DNA from: Neonectria sp. B-13
Taxonomy: Eukaryota > Ascomycota > Sordariomycetes > Hypocreales > Nectriaceae
Length of the DNA: 64,000 nt
Assembly (NCBI GenBank): GCA_002682825.1
Contig: NOKP01000019.1
Location: 868,001 to 932,000, forward strand
Direction: 5' to 3'
The first letter of the stretch is position 1. Every line of letters starts with the position of its first letter. A program made the position numbers and the translations under genes. Positions 1 through 11,945 of the stretch are shown piece by piece. Under the pieces are notes generated by a model. It was not told where the DNA came from, did not search any database, and was given only the letters and a program-made list of their open reading frames with translations.

Positions 1-645
1 TTTCCGCCGTGAAGAACGAGGATGTCTTGCTTTTCGTCGAAGAAGATATGGTGATCGGATCTCGGTGCAGGCGTCTCTGTGTCATTGCCATGAATTCTGG
101 ACCATTGGATTTTCTGTGAATCCCAGACCCATAACGATGAACCGTCGTCAATGTTGTTTCCATATTTATCTCGGCCACCGTGGACAATCAGTGACGTGTG
201 GCGAGCACAAGCGGCGTGTCCAGTCCGAGGCAATGGCCCTGGTGTGTCTGTAGCGGCGTGTTCGTCAGGAGCGGCAACGGCTGGATAGCACGCGTAGTCG
301 ATATCGTTAGGCTGGTCATCGGAGGGCACCGCAATGGCGTGTATGTCTGTAGAAGACAGTTGACCACCTGGGCTCTCGCCTCCAAATATGTACGCTTTGT
401 TGCCAATGACTGTGATGGTGTGACGCGACCGAGCCAACGCAAGGCTACCACTGTCAGTATCAAGCATCCGCAAACTAGGACATCAAAGATTCTTACGAGC
501 TATCATGTCCTGAAGTTGTAGCTATTTGGCTCAAGGAAGCCTTGAGAAGCTGTGTGGGTTTCGCCACGGTAGCCACAGCTGCTGCTTGAATGCCCGTGGA
601 GACAATCTGTTCGGCGACAAGAGCTCCTGCAGCGATCTCGGCCAT
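1..645 (-). CDS. Kelch-repeat protein, partial (C-terminus beyond left edge)
   Basis: Two exons: 497-645 and 1-444, with a 52-nt intron 445-496 (donor GTAAGA, branch CTGAC, acceptor GTAG). The first exon starts MAEIAAGALVAEQ. The spliced protein continues ALARSRHTITVIGNKAYIFG and then has the paired kelch signature: RTGHAACARHTSLIVHGG, a Trp-Val-Trp strand, and a second PRSDHHIFFD...LVLHGG blade end. I read this frame directly from the minus strand; it is interrupted by the intron, so it is not one open frame. Kelch blades form beta-propellers used for protein binding. Fungal proteins with this kind of N-terminus are usually about 330 aa, so roughly half is missing. The partner and process are unknown. 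Confidence 0.8.
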
Positions 646-1392
646 TTTTAGGGTACTGAGATAATTATCCAGTGAAGTTGTGGTGGGATGGATGGATCTG
701 AAAGGTAGCTTTGCTGTTTTCGATGTCATAAAAAGTACATGACGTATTCTGAGACTATTTTGATACATGATTACTGCAGATCTTTGCGATATGACGTAAC
801 CACTCGGCTTTTCACACTTTGGATAAGAAGCGACGATGGTCACAGATTCTAAAGCTCACAAGTGCTCTCTAATGCACTACTGATATAATCTCTATAATAA
901 ATCTAGAGGGTATTCGCAACGATTAAGGCGACCTCGCCGTGACTGTAGGCTTAGGTAATAAGCCGGCCACCCACATGCATACCTGTGATGATCAAGTCTA
1001 ACAGTGTCTCATGGCCAGAATGAAGCTAAGAGACTAATGCGATATCGATGCAATCCACGTTACAAGTGCTATTTTTCCTGAAGCCGAGCTTTCACACACT
1101 TCTCATATTTACTAGGGGGATTTCCCTCGCAACCCTCAGCAAGATCATACATCTAGAAAAGCAGGGGATGTTACTCAGTACGATAGAAGCGAGACCTGGC
1201 CCCCTCAGTGTCCAGAAGGTGATGAAACACGAGCGTAGGTTTGTTTTGGGAGGGGCCGGAAGGCACGCCTGGAGTCTTTGTCGAGACCCTGGAGGTCACT
1301 CCCCGCTTGCAAATTCGTAGCTACTGCATTTAACATTGAAGATGGATGTCAGCTGAGGATGGTAAGGGAGCAGTCTTCATCCTATTATCGAG
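646..1392. other. Intergenic, no gene seen
   Basis: The stretch between the kelch gene start and the 3' end of the next minus-strand gene has only short random frames. I see no domain, splice-consistent exon set or RNA gene. It includes the presumed kelch promoter. Confidence 0.5.
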
Positions 1393-1841
1393 TCAAGGAA
1401 GCGGAAAATACACTTCAATTCCGATGTAGTCGGGGATTGGAATGAACAAATCGTCAAGTGGAGAGCTGCTAAGCAGTAGCCAGTTGGTTCCCACCGTACA
1501 GGAATTCCACTGGTCGGGAGCAATTCCTGGCCATTCCAGACTAATGCCAAGACTAGGCTCGCCCTGCAAGTGTCGCAGCTCCGATGTACTGTCAAATGAA
1601 GTGTCAGCGACTGACTCTGCATGTGGCTGGTCCCCTGCGAGCGCATTCTGCTAAGACATGGCGTCGGTGTCCTGACTCGGGTCTCTTTACCGATGGCGAA
1701 TTGATGTTTCGGCTGAGAATTTAGGCCGTTCCCGTCAACGTGGTTTGCAAACACTTGAGACTCCTTGCTGTGCAGTGAGTAAATGCCATTCCTCCCGAGC
1801 ACTTGATGTTTGACCTCGAACAAGCTCCTAGTGTCCGACAT
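1393..1841 (-). CDS. Small protein of unknown function, two exons
   Basis: The model is exon 1691-1841 plus exon 1393-1634, with a 56-nt intron 1635-1690 (donor GTAAAG, acceptor GCAG), giving 130 aa. The start is the ATG at 1841 (MSDTRSLFEVKHQVLG). Without splicing the frame runs on into unrelated sequence. With splicing the C-terminal half reads as a plausible globular protein, including EPSLGISLEWPGIAP and FIPIPDYIGIEVYFPLP. I see no signal peptide, membrane segment or known domain. The splice choice was made because it restores an open frame and a codon-like C-terminus, so the acceptor is the least certain part. Function is not recognised. Confidence 0.5.
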
Positions 1842-2507
1842 TTGACAGCGGTATTTGTCGAGGATGTCGCATTAAGGGTGTTTTGATTTTATAGTCGTTC
1901 ATGTCACTGTGCTGAGTTGCTGGGTCCCTACTATTTTCTGTCATAAGAAATGGTTGCTCTTCATCGCGTATAATTCTCTAGAACCTTTCTCCATAATGTT
2001 AGCATTGTAAAGTAGAAGAGAAGTTCATGGTCGTGAAGTTAACGAGAGATGAGAGGAACAAGGCTGCGCGGGCATTGTCTCATATTTATATAAATGCTAC
2101 TAATTATGTTGCATCGAGTGCATTCCACTAGTTATTGCCTGGAGTCATCGTCGATCCCATCGGCGATGACATGCTCAATACAAGCTCGGGGAGGTTCATT
2201 GCCACTTAACAATTCGTACTGATATACCGACTGAATAAGTAGCCACCATGGGAGGAACTATTGAACTTTAGTGATTACCACGTCATTTTCCACCACACTC
2301 ACGTGCGTCATACTCAAGCCACATCATCATGCCGAGAATCATAAAAACTCTAGTAACTGTCTCAGGGGCTGCTATGACTATTCTGTCCTGGGTGTGGCAG
2401 CTCCTATTTTCTTTTTCTGTTGACACGAACATGTCCTTGAATTTCTTCAAAGCCCCTATCCCAGCTTCAACACCACCTTCTGTAGAGCCTCAAAAGGTGC
2501 AACAGAA
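1842..2507. other. Intergenic, aquaporin upstream region
   Basis: There is no supported gene here. A 63-codon frame beginning at 2329 overlaps the aquaporin start in another frame and has no recognisable content; at most it is a leader frame. Confidence 0.4.
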
Positions 2508-3428
2508 ATGGCGTCTCTAGATGAAGCCAACGGGCATCACGCTCATGGCCATCAAAGGCGCCACCTCAGCACAGTCAACGGCCACCTCGTCGCCGCATGT
2601 GGGGAGTTCGTGGGGACCTTCTTCTTCCTCTACTTTGGCTATGCTGGAAACTTGATGGCCGTACTGCAGGCGCCAGGCTTGGCGCCCAATGGCGGACTGT
2701 CCAGCACAACCAACATTCTGATCGCGTTGTCTTATGGTTTTGCGCTTCTTGTCAACGCGTGGGCTTTCTACCGCATCAGTGGCGGACTGTTCAACCCAGC
2801 AGTAAGCACCAAGCTCTTCCCTTTGATGCAATCAAGACGCGAGACTCAACATAACAACGCAGGTCACGATGGGTTTGTGTGTTGCAGGCCAGCTCCCCTG
2901 GATGCGGGCCGTGTTTCTCGTCCCTGCTCAACTGCTCGGATCCATGTGCGCTGGTGGACTCGTCGACGTAATGTTCCCGGGATCAATTGCTCAAGTCAAT
3001 ACGGTACTTGGGTTTGAGACTTCCATTGCCAAGGGCGTGTTTCTCGAGATGTTCTTCACAGCCCAGCTAGTCTTTGTTATTTTGATGCTGGCTGTCGAGA
3101 AATCTCGGGATACCTTTCTCGCCCCTGTCGGCATCGGACTTGCGTTGTTCATGGCCTTGATCCCAGGTATGTATCACCTCTTATTGATATGTTCTAGTCA
3201 AGAACTCACATCATGTTTCCTACAGGAGTATTCGTTACCGGCGGTTCTCTGAACCCCGTGCGGAGTTTCGGCTGCGCGGTTGCTGGCGCGTCCTTCCCTG
3301 ATTATCACTGGATCTACTGGGTGGGACCAGGGCTCGGTGCGGTCCTGGCTGCTCTATTGTATCGACTAGCCAAGCTTGTGCACTACGAAGAGGCAAATCC
3401 TGGGCAAGACCTCCCGTATGAGGTCTAG
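2508..3428 (+). CDS. Aquaporin (MIP family), three exons
   Basis: Exons 2508-2801, 2863-3166 and 3226-3428 encode 266 aa. This is a plasma- or endomembrane water/solute channel of the major intrinsic protein family. The two pore half-helices are visible: [16 protein letters not shown] (first NPA) and [16 protein letters not shown] (second, NPV in place of NPA). Ser after the NPVR Arg resembles orthodox water channels (NPARS) rather than aquaglyceroporins, which have Asp there; this is inference. About six hydrophobic segments are present. The N-terminus is His-rich ([10 protein letters not shown]). Donors GTAAGC and GTATGT and acceptors GCAG and ACAG are clean, and the first intron falls exactly after NPA. 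Length is normal for the family. Confidence 0.93.
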
Positions 3429-4119
3429 CGGACCGGGCGTTGACACAGCAGCAGACTAGCTATCTTCTCAAGTTGTTTTTCTCACATTATAAAACATACA
3501 TATGAATATAAGCCAGGATAGTTCTACTTTGAGGATTTTATCAAGGCTCGGCTGTGTCTTAGGGCTGATGCTCTCAATAGGCTACTGATTCGCACTTTTG
3601 GAATAGAGTTCAGTACGGAAAAAGGTAATAAGACTATTAAATGGCACATGTCCACGCCTGTGGCGCAGCGTGACTTATTAGTATGCTGACGCAAGTGCGA
3701 TACGGCTGTTTTTATACATATCACCACTGGTCTGAGCTCTTGGGACATAACAGCGAGGCACTTGAGAATAGCCTCAGGTGGGCGGAGTGTTGTATTCGGG
3801 CTCTGTGGTGTCTTGGGGAAAAGTCAGATACGGCGAGGAATATTATCAATATTATCAATCTGCTCTCGGGCACGTTGCAAAAGCAGGGGCTAAGAGGAAA
3901 GGGGTTTAATGATAGGATGTCTTTGGAGGCTAGAATTGGGCTTCTTGTTTCAGTAGATTCAGGGGGGAACAACAATTAAGGTTCTGCTAGGATTTTGTTG
4001 ATTTATTGGAACAAGGTAGTAATGTAAATTTTATCTCTCGAAGTAAGGTACATATTGATATTCAGGTGCCTAGAGAAATAAAAGAATTCCTCGTGGTCTT
4101 CAATGGCCATTTTCCATAC
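3429..4119. other. Intergenic, possible coding relic at 3683-3979
   Basis: A plus-strand frame 3683-3979 (98 aa) contains LRWAECCIRALWCLGEKSDT and a following NIINIINLLSGTLQKQGL, which loosely resembles the C-terminal end of fungal-specific transcription-factor middle-homology regions. There is no matching upstream coding sequence, so if real it is a relic. The rest of the stretch shows nothing. Confidence 0.3.
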
Positions 4120-6433
4120 CTACGCCATAGTTGAGATCGTCCACTCGACCTCATCATCCGCCTCGATGTCCTCCTGCAAGTCAAGAGTGTGGAGAAAGAA
4201 CTGCTCGGACACGTCCAAAGCGCGATCGTGACTGGTCACTAGCAGTTTGAAAACCGGATGCCCGTCACTCTTCGTATTGTCTGTCAGCTGCACGAGCTTC
4301 GCCATCACCGTATTTGTCTGGTCCGCGTGCATCGACGTCTCATACAAGGAGATTTCGTCGATCATGCAAAGCAACACGCTGCCCGAGGGCATTTGCTTCA
4401 CCAGTTTTTGGAACACGGTAAGGAAGGTTTTAGCCTGAAACTGCTCGAGCTTCCGCCATCGAGAGTCAGTCATGAAGGATAGATCAGCAACGATGCCTCG
4501 GTCTGTTAGCTGGCAGAGTAGCTGGCTAATGAGACTTGCCATCATACCAATCGCCCCTGAATCCCAGAACGACCGGGGATCACCAAAGGACGAAGCTGGG
4601 TTTTGGGCGCAAAAGTACTTGACGGTAAAAACAGGAGTTTGTTCTGCCTTTTCCTCAGCCTTGCGTGCCAGCTCCGCCACCACAATACTGAGCGGAGAGA
4701 TGCCGTCCAAAGTAGAGATATCCCCGCGCCCATTGACAAGCAGACGCGTCGAAGATTGCGTTTCTTCAACAAAATTTCTGAACATATCATGGCGAATCAT
4801 AGTTGCTGCTCTGGCTTTCATCTTCTCGCTCAACTGATTACCAAGCCACAGTGAAGAAGAAACGTCTTGCGATAGCTTATCCGGGTCATGACGGAGAAGC
4901 TGTAAAAGTCTGCTTCTTGCGGTCTCAGCTTCCGCAAGATATGTAGTCATTTGGTCGTTTTGCTGGGCAAGAGAGTCAGGCGGTTTGCGAGGCGTTGCTT
5001 GTAGGCTTGGGTTTTCGTTCTCTTCGCCAATTGTCGTGGGATTAATGTTTACCATGTCGTAACTGGAAAGCTTAAGGCGAGATGATTCGTCTTCTAGACG
5101 ATGGGGTTCTAAACTTTATATTAGTTGGGGAACCAGAAGAACTCGATATTGCGTCATAGGTAAATCGATAGAAATGGAATCGTTTGGGAGCTATGAATGT
5201 TTGATTGAGATGCTTGGAGAGTTACCTGAATCACTGTCTTGAAATCGCGGGTTGGTGAGGAGGAAATCCATTAATCGGTGAAAGACCTGTTGTGTTTGGT
5301 GAGTTTCCTCGTATACTTTGCACAACAGTCGCCCTTGGCATTGCAAGGCCTCGTCATTGACGGCCTGCACACGAGTCTTAATGTCTTCCACACATTGCAT
5401 CAGTTCTGCTTTGTATGAGTCCTGCTTCAGTATACTGCCGATTATCTTCTCTGCGATGTGTCACTATGGTAAGTAGTGATACGGTCTCTCAACGGCCTAG
5501 ATATGAACGCACTGGATTTGTCGTCTGCAAGAAACTGCATGACATGACGCAACAACCCCAAGACGGCCCGGAATAGCTCAATAGTTCGTTCTTCCAGGAA
5601 TTGATCTCGCATTTGCCGATACATATTGACGTATCTTCCGGCACTCTCCATGATTCGGGGGATTTCCGACAGAGCTTCGAATATGGCCTCTTCGACCTTG
5701 CTGTATTGGCCAGCAGCCTGTGTTTTGCCAGGTCAGCCAGGTAGGATTACATCAAAGCTTCTGCCAACTGCAGCTGGGCAAGAGACCCAGGACCATGACG
5801 TACCCCAATAGCCAGCTTGAAGACTCCGCAAATACTTTTGGACGTGTAAGTACAGTGAGCACAACGGAAAGGACAAGTCAACGTACCTTGATCCGTAGTC
5901 CCCCATAGGCAGAAGGCCTAGCCATTTTTCTAACGCTGCAGAATGCTGTCCGACCTTGTCAATAAACATCATCGTCTTGCCCTGCTTGCTTGGTCTGCTC
6001 TTCCAACGTTGTGCTGTCTTCTGAACTTCTTCCATGACTACTCTCCAGTTGCACTGGCGCAAGTTAATCGTTTCCTCGGCACGGTTGCTGGCACTCTTTT
6101 TGCTAGTTAGTCTTTGCTGCACCTGTTCCATCAAAGTGAAGAGATGCTCTTTCTCCGCGTCCACTTCTTTCCATAGCGCTACACTATAAGGATGACTGTT
6201 AGTCGAGACGACAGGGCGTCAGTTTAACGAGCAAAATTATAGTACCTTGTCTCCCGTTGTTGGTTTGCCTCGTCCAGAGTTACAAAACCACCACTTCGCT
6301 CACTGAACACGGGAAGTGGCTGGCCAGGGAGGGCAACATTGTTCTCAATGTACCGTACGGCTTCACTTGGGGGATGACGATCACGAGAGCTCAGGAAGAG
6401 CTCTCTCTGCTGATCCTGCAAGGTACTTGACAT
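4120..6433 (-). CDS. DUF7708 / nephrocystin-like STAND-type protein
   Basis: Six exons: 6246-6433, 5887-6183, 5804-5834, 5513-5717, 5226-5450 and 4120-5108, encoding 644 aa in one continuous frame. The ATG at 6433 (MSSTLQDQQ) is preferred because the in-frame upstream codon is only TTG. Residues about 105-245 (from NWRVVMEEVQKTAQRWK on) look like the helical DUF7708 domain found at the front of fungal NLR-like proteins. The C-terminal third looks like the nephrocystin-type NTPase fold, with LLVNGRGDIST where a P-loop would be and VLLCMIDEISLYE as a Walker-B-like strand. No GxxxxGK[ST] is seen, so nucleotide hydrolysis is doubtful. No ankyrin, TPR or WD repeats follow. It is transcribed divergently from the neighbouring AAA+ gene. 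A role in self/non-self response is inferred from the family only. Confidence 0.8.
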
Positions 6434-6933
6434 TGGCCGCAACGTTGAAGAAAAATATGATCAGTTGTCAACGAGACTTGAAGCCTGAAAGCCGGTGAAG
6501 GCGTCAGGTCAACTCCTTGGCATAGTTTCCTACGGGCTTGATGGTAGCAGGAGCTGAAATCCCCTCATGGTGACACGTGTCATACGGCGACGAATAAGAA
6601 CAACGAGGCTTGCGCTGACTGCATGAGCGCCTGCAGCTGACTATCGATCTATTGGATATGCCATGGATTAACAGGCGGCAAGCTGTCACTCATACGCCAA
6701 TTATGTGCCATGAAACTCGCGTGCGATCCTTCAGCCTGCTCAACGCGATTTTTTAACCATTCGGATTGGATGGACATAAGCACCCGTGTGGTCTGATATT
6801 TGATGTATAGCCCAGCCTTATTCTCGTTATTGATTCCCCCGTCCTAATACTTACCTTCCCGTTCTCACCCATCTCACCTTGAACAACCCAATCGATTTTG
6901 CTAGCAGACTGAGCTGCTACACTTCAAGTCGCT
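6434..6933. promoter_or_regulatory. Divergent promoter between STAND-like and AAA+ genes
   Basis: About 500 bp separates the two start codons, and no other gene is visible. The plus-strand side just before the ATG is pyrimidine-rich (cttaccttcccgttctcac region near 6850-6870), which is common in fungal 5' leaders. Shared regulation is possible but not shown. Confidence 0.4.
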
Positions 6934-9900
6934 ATGCCGCCAGAAGCGCCGCCGCCAGAGCAGCTGAACCCTTTGCTCTCGGTTGAGCATGTTACCACCA
7001 TGAAGACCATCAGCCAGACGCCAGATGGCCAATCCAACGACGAGAATGGATCGGACCGCAATAAACCATCCGAAGCGGGGGACAAAGACATCGACATTGA
7101 CATTATTCCCGAAGCTCTGCACCGATTAGTCGAACTCAACGAGTTATTTTCACGAGACAAGGTACGCGAAAACATCAGCGATGTCAAAGATGACGCCACT
7201 CGCTCCATGTACTACTCTCTTTGTAGAGCATTGATGGACAAGAACCGGCGCCTCGGCCATCTCGACATGCGGTCGCATCAAGCCATCATGCATCACAATT
7301 TTACGGCTTTGCGGATTGAAGACCTCGAGAGAGCGGTCAAGGACTTGAAGGCCAGAGTCTATGACCACGACGACAACTATGAGCTCAACAAGGCCAAGGA
7401 CAAATTTATCATACACCTACACAAATTGCACAGGTCGAGTGCCAATGATTTCCCTATCAACGATGAGACGATCGGCCTGCCCCCAGCACAGCAGCCGGCT
7501 TTAGAGGTGCTAATCCCGGAAAACTACACTCGCAAAACTTTATCGCAGGTGCTGGAAGGTGAAGTCCAAGAGCCTGACACCAAGCCCATGGACCCAAACG
7601 CAACGGATGGCCTTTCTGGTAGCTCCCGGAGAGGGCATCAAGCTACTCCAGAAAGATTGAGGATCAGGTCTCGCCCTCTCATGTCTCATCTTGAGAAGCT
7701 TAGTGGAAGTTCCGTGTTGTCAGCAACAGAAGTCCAGAGATGGAACGGCGAGAGGGTCTGGACCGCTGTTGTGTTCCTACGGCCCTTCAAGTTTTTTGTC
7801 AAGCATGAGGCGGCAATTCGAGACAGCCTAGCGGAGGTGGAAGCTCAAGTCCAAGCGGAAGCTTCTGAGAGCATTGAATTAAGCTCGAATGAATCGCAGA
7901 ATGACCACAAGCGCGACAAGGCAGAACAGCGGGAGTTCGATGCTAGTGACCTCTGCGAAGATCTTAAGCTGCTCATCAATTTCCTGGACGTCGACCTCAA
8001 GCCGACCTTTGATCTACGGGAGCTGATCAAGAACGGCACAGCTGTCGAGATTGAGTACGCAGATCTGGGACACCTTTTTGAGAGAGGAGGTATCGTCGTC
8101 ACTCGAACCAAACAAGCCCACGCGCGGATGGTAGTCGGCATCGCTGGCGGCCGTGATCCCCTCATCTTCAAGCTTGAGTCCCAGGACAAGGAGAATTCGG
8201 TTCCTGTGGATGGTTTCGCCGTCGATTGTATCAGCCTCGGGAGTGACGGAACCTCGTACGTGCCAAAGCTCGAAAAGTTCAGCATCCGAAAGTTCGAAGG
8301 AAAACAGCCCATCTCATCCTTGCCTATTTACCCGCTGGTATTCGACCCCAATGCGGACGAGCTTCGAGCCAGGTTAATCCAGGAGGGCAACAATTTCTTG
8401 GATGTGACACGCGATTCCTTCTGTCACAAAATGGTCAAAGGCAAGACGCTGGATGAGCCATCACACAGTCTCGATTCGCAAGTCATCGTCGACATGACAC
8501 TTGCAATGAACGCGAGGCCCGAATGGCGGCTTCAGTCAACCGTATCGGTGGATGAACTTACCCAGCCGGATGCGAGGGAGATCAGAGAGATGCCTTGGTG
8601 CAAACATGACCAGGAATACGGTTCCTGCTGTGGAGGCGATGCCCTTTTTGATGACTTGAAACTCGACGATCTGGACGCCCAAGAGTTTATTAGGAGAATG
8701 GGTTGGATGCTGGGACCACTCGCAGGTGAGGATATCACCGAGGAGCAGTTAATTCTGATGCGGCCCTACGTGCATGCCTTCGTGTTACGGTCGAGGCAAT
8801 GGGTCACAATCCGATCGGCAGACCTCGACAAGGTCGAATTCGAGAACAACTTTGAAGACCTCGTTGTGCCCGATAACCACAAGACGACTGTTCAGGCTCT
8901 TGTTAAGACCCACGAGAATGCTCGGACGCCGCAGTCTTCCTCTACCGGCAGCTCAAGCATCGGCGCCGCGCTGGACTTGGTCAAGGGGAAGGGTACTGGC
9001 CTGGTGATTCTTCTGCATGGCCCGCCCGGCGTTGGAAAGACATCGACAGCAGAGTGCGTTGCAGACGATACGAGGAGGCCACTATACCCGATTACCTGCG
9101 GCGACATTGGCGAGACGGCCGCCGAGGTTGAGCACAACCTTCAGTACAACTTCCAGCTCGCACACAAATGGGGCTGCGTGCTGCTCCTTGACGAAGCTGA
9201 CATCTTCCTTGCCAAACGGACCAGAAGCGACTTGCGACACAATGCCGTCACAAGCGTCTTCATCCGTAGCCTCGAGTACTATGCGGGGATCTTGTTCCTG
9301 ACTACAAACCGGGTGGGCGCAATTGATCCGGCCTTCAGGTCTAGAATCCAAATGTCTCTGTTCTACCCGAGGTTGAGTCTTGATGTGACCTGTAAGCTGT
9401 ACGAAAAGTTTATCAAGCGAGCCAAAGCCGAACAAGACCGGAAGAATAGCCATCTTTTCAAAATCAAGGAAAGGGAGATTTTGAAGTTTAGCAAGAAGCA
9501 TTTCCGTACTCTTGAGAGAGAGGGCTACGAGACTTGGAACGGGAGGTAAGTCTGTTACTGCTGCTTTTTATTCGAGGTCACCACACCATTGCATCGCAGA
9601 AGCATTGGTGATCTATCAGCTTGAGCTTTTCACTGCTCACTTGTAGCTCGCTGTCCCCCCATGTTTCCTGTCAACTCTCACTGACAAATCAAGACAAATT
9701 CGGAACGCATTCCAAACCGCCATAGCCCTCACCGAGCACCAGTGTATGACTATGAGTCCAGACGATCCGAGGCCGGCCCTTGGCAAGGAGAAATTCGAGA
9801 CTGTGGCCAACGGATTCAAAGAGTTCGATGCGTACCTAAACAGAACACTCGGCGGGACAGACGCGGACATGGCAAGACGAGAAGGATGGCGAAACGACAA

Positions 9901-10219
9901 CTTCATGACGGCGGGAACAGGCACGAACATGGCAACACCGGCAGTTTCATCAGCTGCGACGTCGAGACCAACCTATGGAACTCAGCTCAGGCAGACAACT
10001 AGTCAAGCACATCACTATGAAAGTGACGAGGATACCGAGTCCGAAACCGACAGCGATGAGGATGAGGAGGACGAGAAGCCGACAGGGAGACGGGTAGGAA
10101 AGGGTGCCGTCACTGCTCCCGTCGAAGAGCAACATCCTGTTATCGGCGAGGGTGCCCGTGACATGGAGGAGTTTCAAGAATACATGCAGTGGAAGAAGAT
10201 GCAATCACGGCTGAAATAG
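6934..10219 (+). CDS. AAA+ ATPase with DUF7025 domain
   Basis: Exons 6934-9545 and 9694-10219, with a 148-nt intron (donor GTAAGT), encode 1045 aa. The N-terminal third is charged and partly helical. The middle has a DUF7025-type region (AVEIEYADLGHLFERGGIVV, then ISSLPIYPLVFDP). The ATPase has Walker A HGPPGVGKTSTAE at about residue 695, Walker B VLLLDEADIF at about 750, sensor FLTTNR at about 787 and an arginine-finger region AFRSRIQ. The C-terminus has an acidic tract (ESDEDTESETDSDEDEEDE) near residue 990. Fungal genomes carry many such proteins; their substrates are unknown. A second member lies at 40729-43241. The energy-dependent remodelling role is inferred from AAA+ motifs. Confidence 0.9.
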
Positions 10220-11309
10220 GTCACAAATAAGTATGTTTCAGGCGGTAGTGTTGTTTCTTCCAGGCAAAAGCACGGCGGTCCAGATCTCGGCAACTATCGA
10301 GTCTAGGGTGGGATCGCGCGGAGGAAAAGAAACACTAGCAAGCAGGCGGGGACAACTGGCTCAAAAGCGCACAGGACGACAGGCGCTCTCTTCATCAAGT
10401 GAACATTGTCCTCCGGGTTGACAGTCCTACCGAAAAAGAGCAGTTTCACTGTCTGAGCCATGATAAGCTTCTTGAACGCCTTTTTTATTCCCCAGAGATA
10501 CTGAGCTTTCTAACTGTGTTAAGTGGTGATGCATGAATTTATGTGAAGAAAGTAGGTGTCGGTCGGTCGTGCGAATTTTTTTTGCTGAATGTGTGAGACA
10601 AGGCGTGCATGAAAAAGGCATATACCGATATTACTTTGGATGGATTGTGTTGGACACGTCTCGTCACATTCAATGATGGGGTCTTCGTTAAATAGAGTGT
10701 GGATCCTGAATCTGATCACTGAATTATCTAGTATGACTAGTCTAACTGACTGACGGCCCCGCGCCTACTAACTCATCATCCTGACCTGGTTAGCTGACTC
10801 GCAATATCAATAGTTCGTACGAATCACAACAAATAATTCCGATTCTACGCTTCTCCAGCCTACTAACAGCGCGCGCCGAATTGTACACGAGAGCCAGGGT
10901 AAGAAATTAACGCCACACGGAGCCGCGAGTTTGTTCAAAGGTTGATAGAAGAGCGAAACCTTGATAGCTTCTGTACGACTTGGAGATGGAATCTACCTCG
11001 CGCCGCTGGCACAGGCAACTTTGCTGCTGATGGGATGGATACTACCGTCTAACGTCTCTCTGAATCCCTACAAGACCTGGCTGGGCCTTGACACCAAGCA
11101 TGTGCGGAGCATCAGCGCGGATCGCTACGCGGAAACGCTCGAAACAACAGGGCCGACCTCTCCCTCTGGGGGTCACTTATTCCACAAGCACAAAAGCCTT
11201 AGCCTCAACACCACATTCGATTCAGCACCAATAATGGATTGAATGTCTATGATACCTCCCGACCTCCATATCATTAAACATTCTCTCGTCGTCATTCACT
11301 TCGTTTTTC
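10220..11309. other. Intergenic, no gene seen
   Basis: Only short frames without codon-like content are present. The longest, around 10961-11242 on the plus strand, begins with a non-ATG codon and has no recognisable motif. Confidence 0.45.
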
Positions 11310-11672
11310 TCATTCTTCCTGATCATCCCTTGCCTCTACTGCTCCGTTTGCTTGCTTTATGTCCCAAGTCTCTCTGTCATTGAGTAACCCTCTGCCTTTG
11401 GCATCCCTGAGTGCTTGATCAATCAATTCCGCCACATTCGCCCGAGCCGACGCGTCGACCAAAGATGTAGCTGCAGCGATTGAGCTAGTCTGGTCGTTGC
11501 GTTCGTGGTCGTATGTAATGGTCAATCTGCGTCCAGCTGTATCTGCGAACCTGACTTCGACCCCAACCAAGTTGGCAAGTAGCGTGCTTTGAAGATATTC
11601 AGTGAGGCCGAGTCTGTCCGCCGCGGCTACACCGACGCCGAATCCAACAATCCAGGCGAATCTTTGAGCCAT
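11310..11672 (-). CDS. Small hypothetical protein
   Basis: A single exon of 120 aa starting MAQRFAWIVGFGVGVAAADR. A longer in-frame extension upstream exists to 11792, but the ATG at 11672 follows a leader-like stretch and opens a sensible N-terminus with a short hydrophobic segment (residues about 5-20), possibly a mitochondrial or membrane signal. The rest reads as soluble alpha/beta (VRFADTAGRRLTITYDHE, then a helical ARANVAELIDQALRDAKGRG). No domain is recognised. The frame is clean and the composition is gene-like. Confidence 0.55.
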   Translation of the reverse strand: MAQRFAWIVGFGVGVAAADRLGLTEYLQSTLLANLVGVEVRFADTAGRRLTITYDHERNDQTSSIAAATSLVDASARANVAELIDQALRDAKGRGLLNDRETWDIKQANGAVEARDDQEE

Positions 11673-11945
11673 GGTGTCGATGTTTTGAAGAAAGAAATTG
11701 TTGATGGGATATGTTGCGTTTAATGTGAACGAGTCTTGAAAGTGTAGTGCCGATAAGGAGTTTTCTGTAACATTCGCTGAGGAAACCCACATCTTTTATA
11801 GATAGTTCGTTTCAACTTCTGCTCATGCCATTTCGCAGTTTTACACTCTAAGTCTAGAACGAGGACGTCGACCAAGCATGAACTGACTGTATCAAACGAG
11901 AGTTGAGACGTACAGCTCACTTACAGAAAGCTATCCTCTTTTCAG

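Noticed and set aside
1048..1320. 90-codon plus-strand frame
   Set aside because: No domain, no splice partner and no codon bias.
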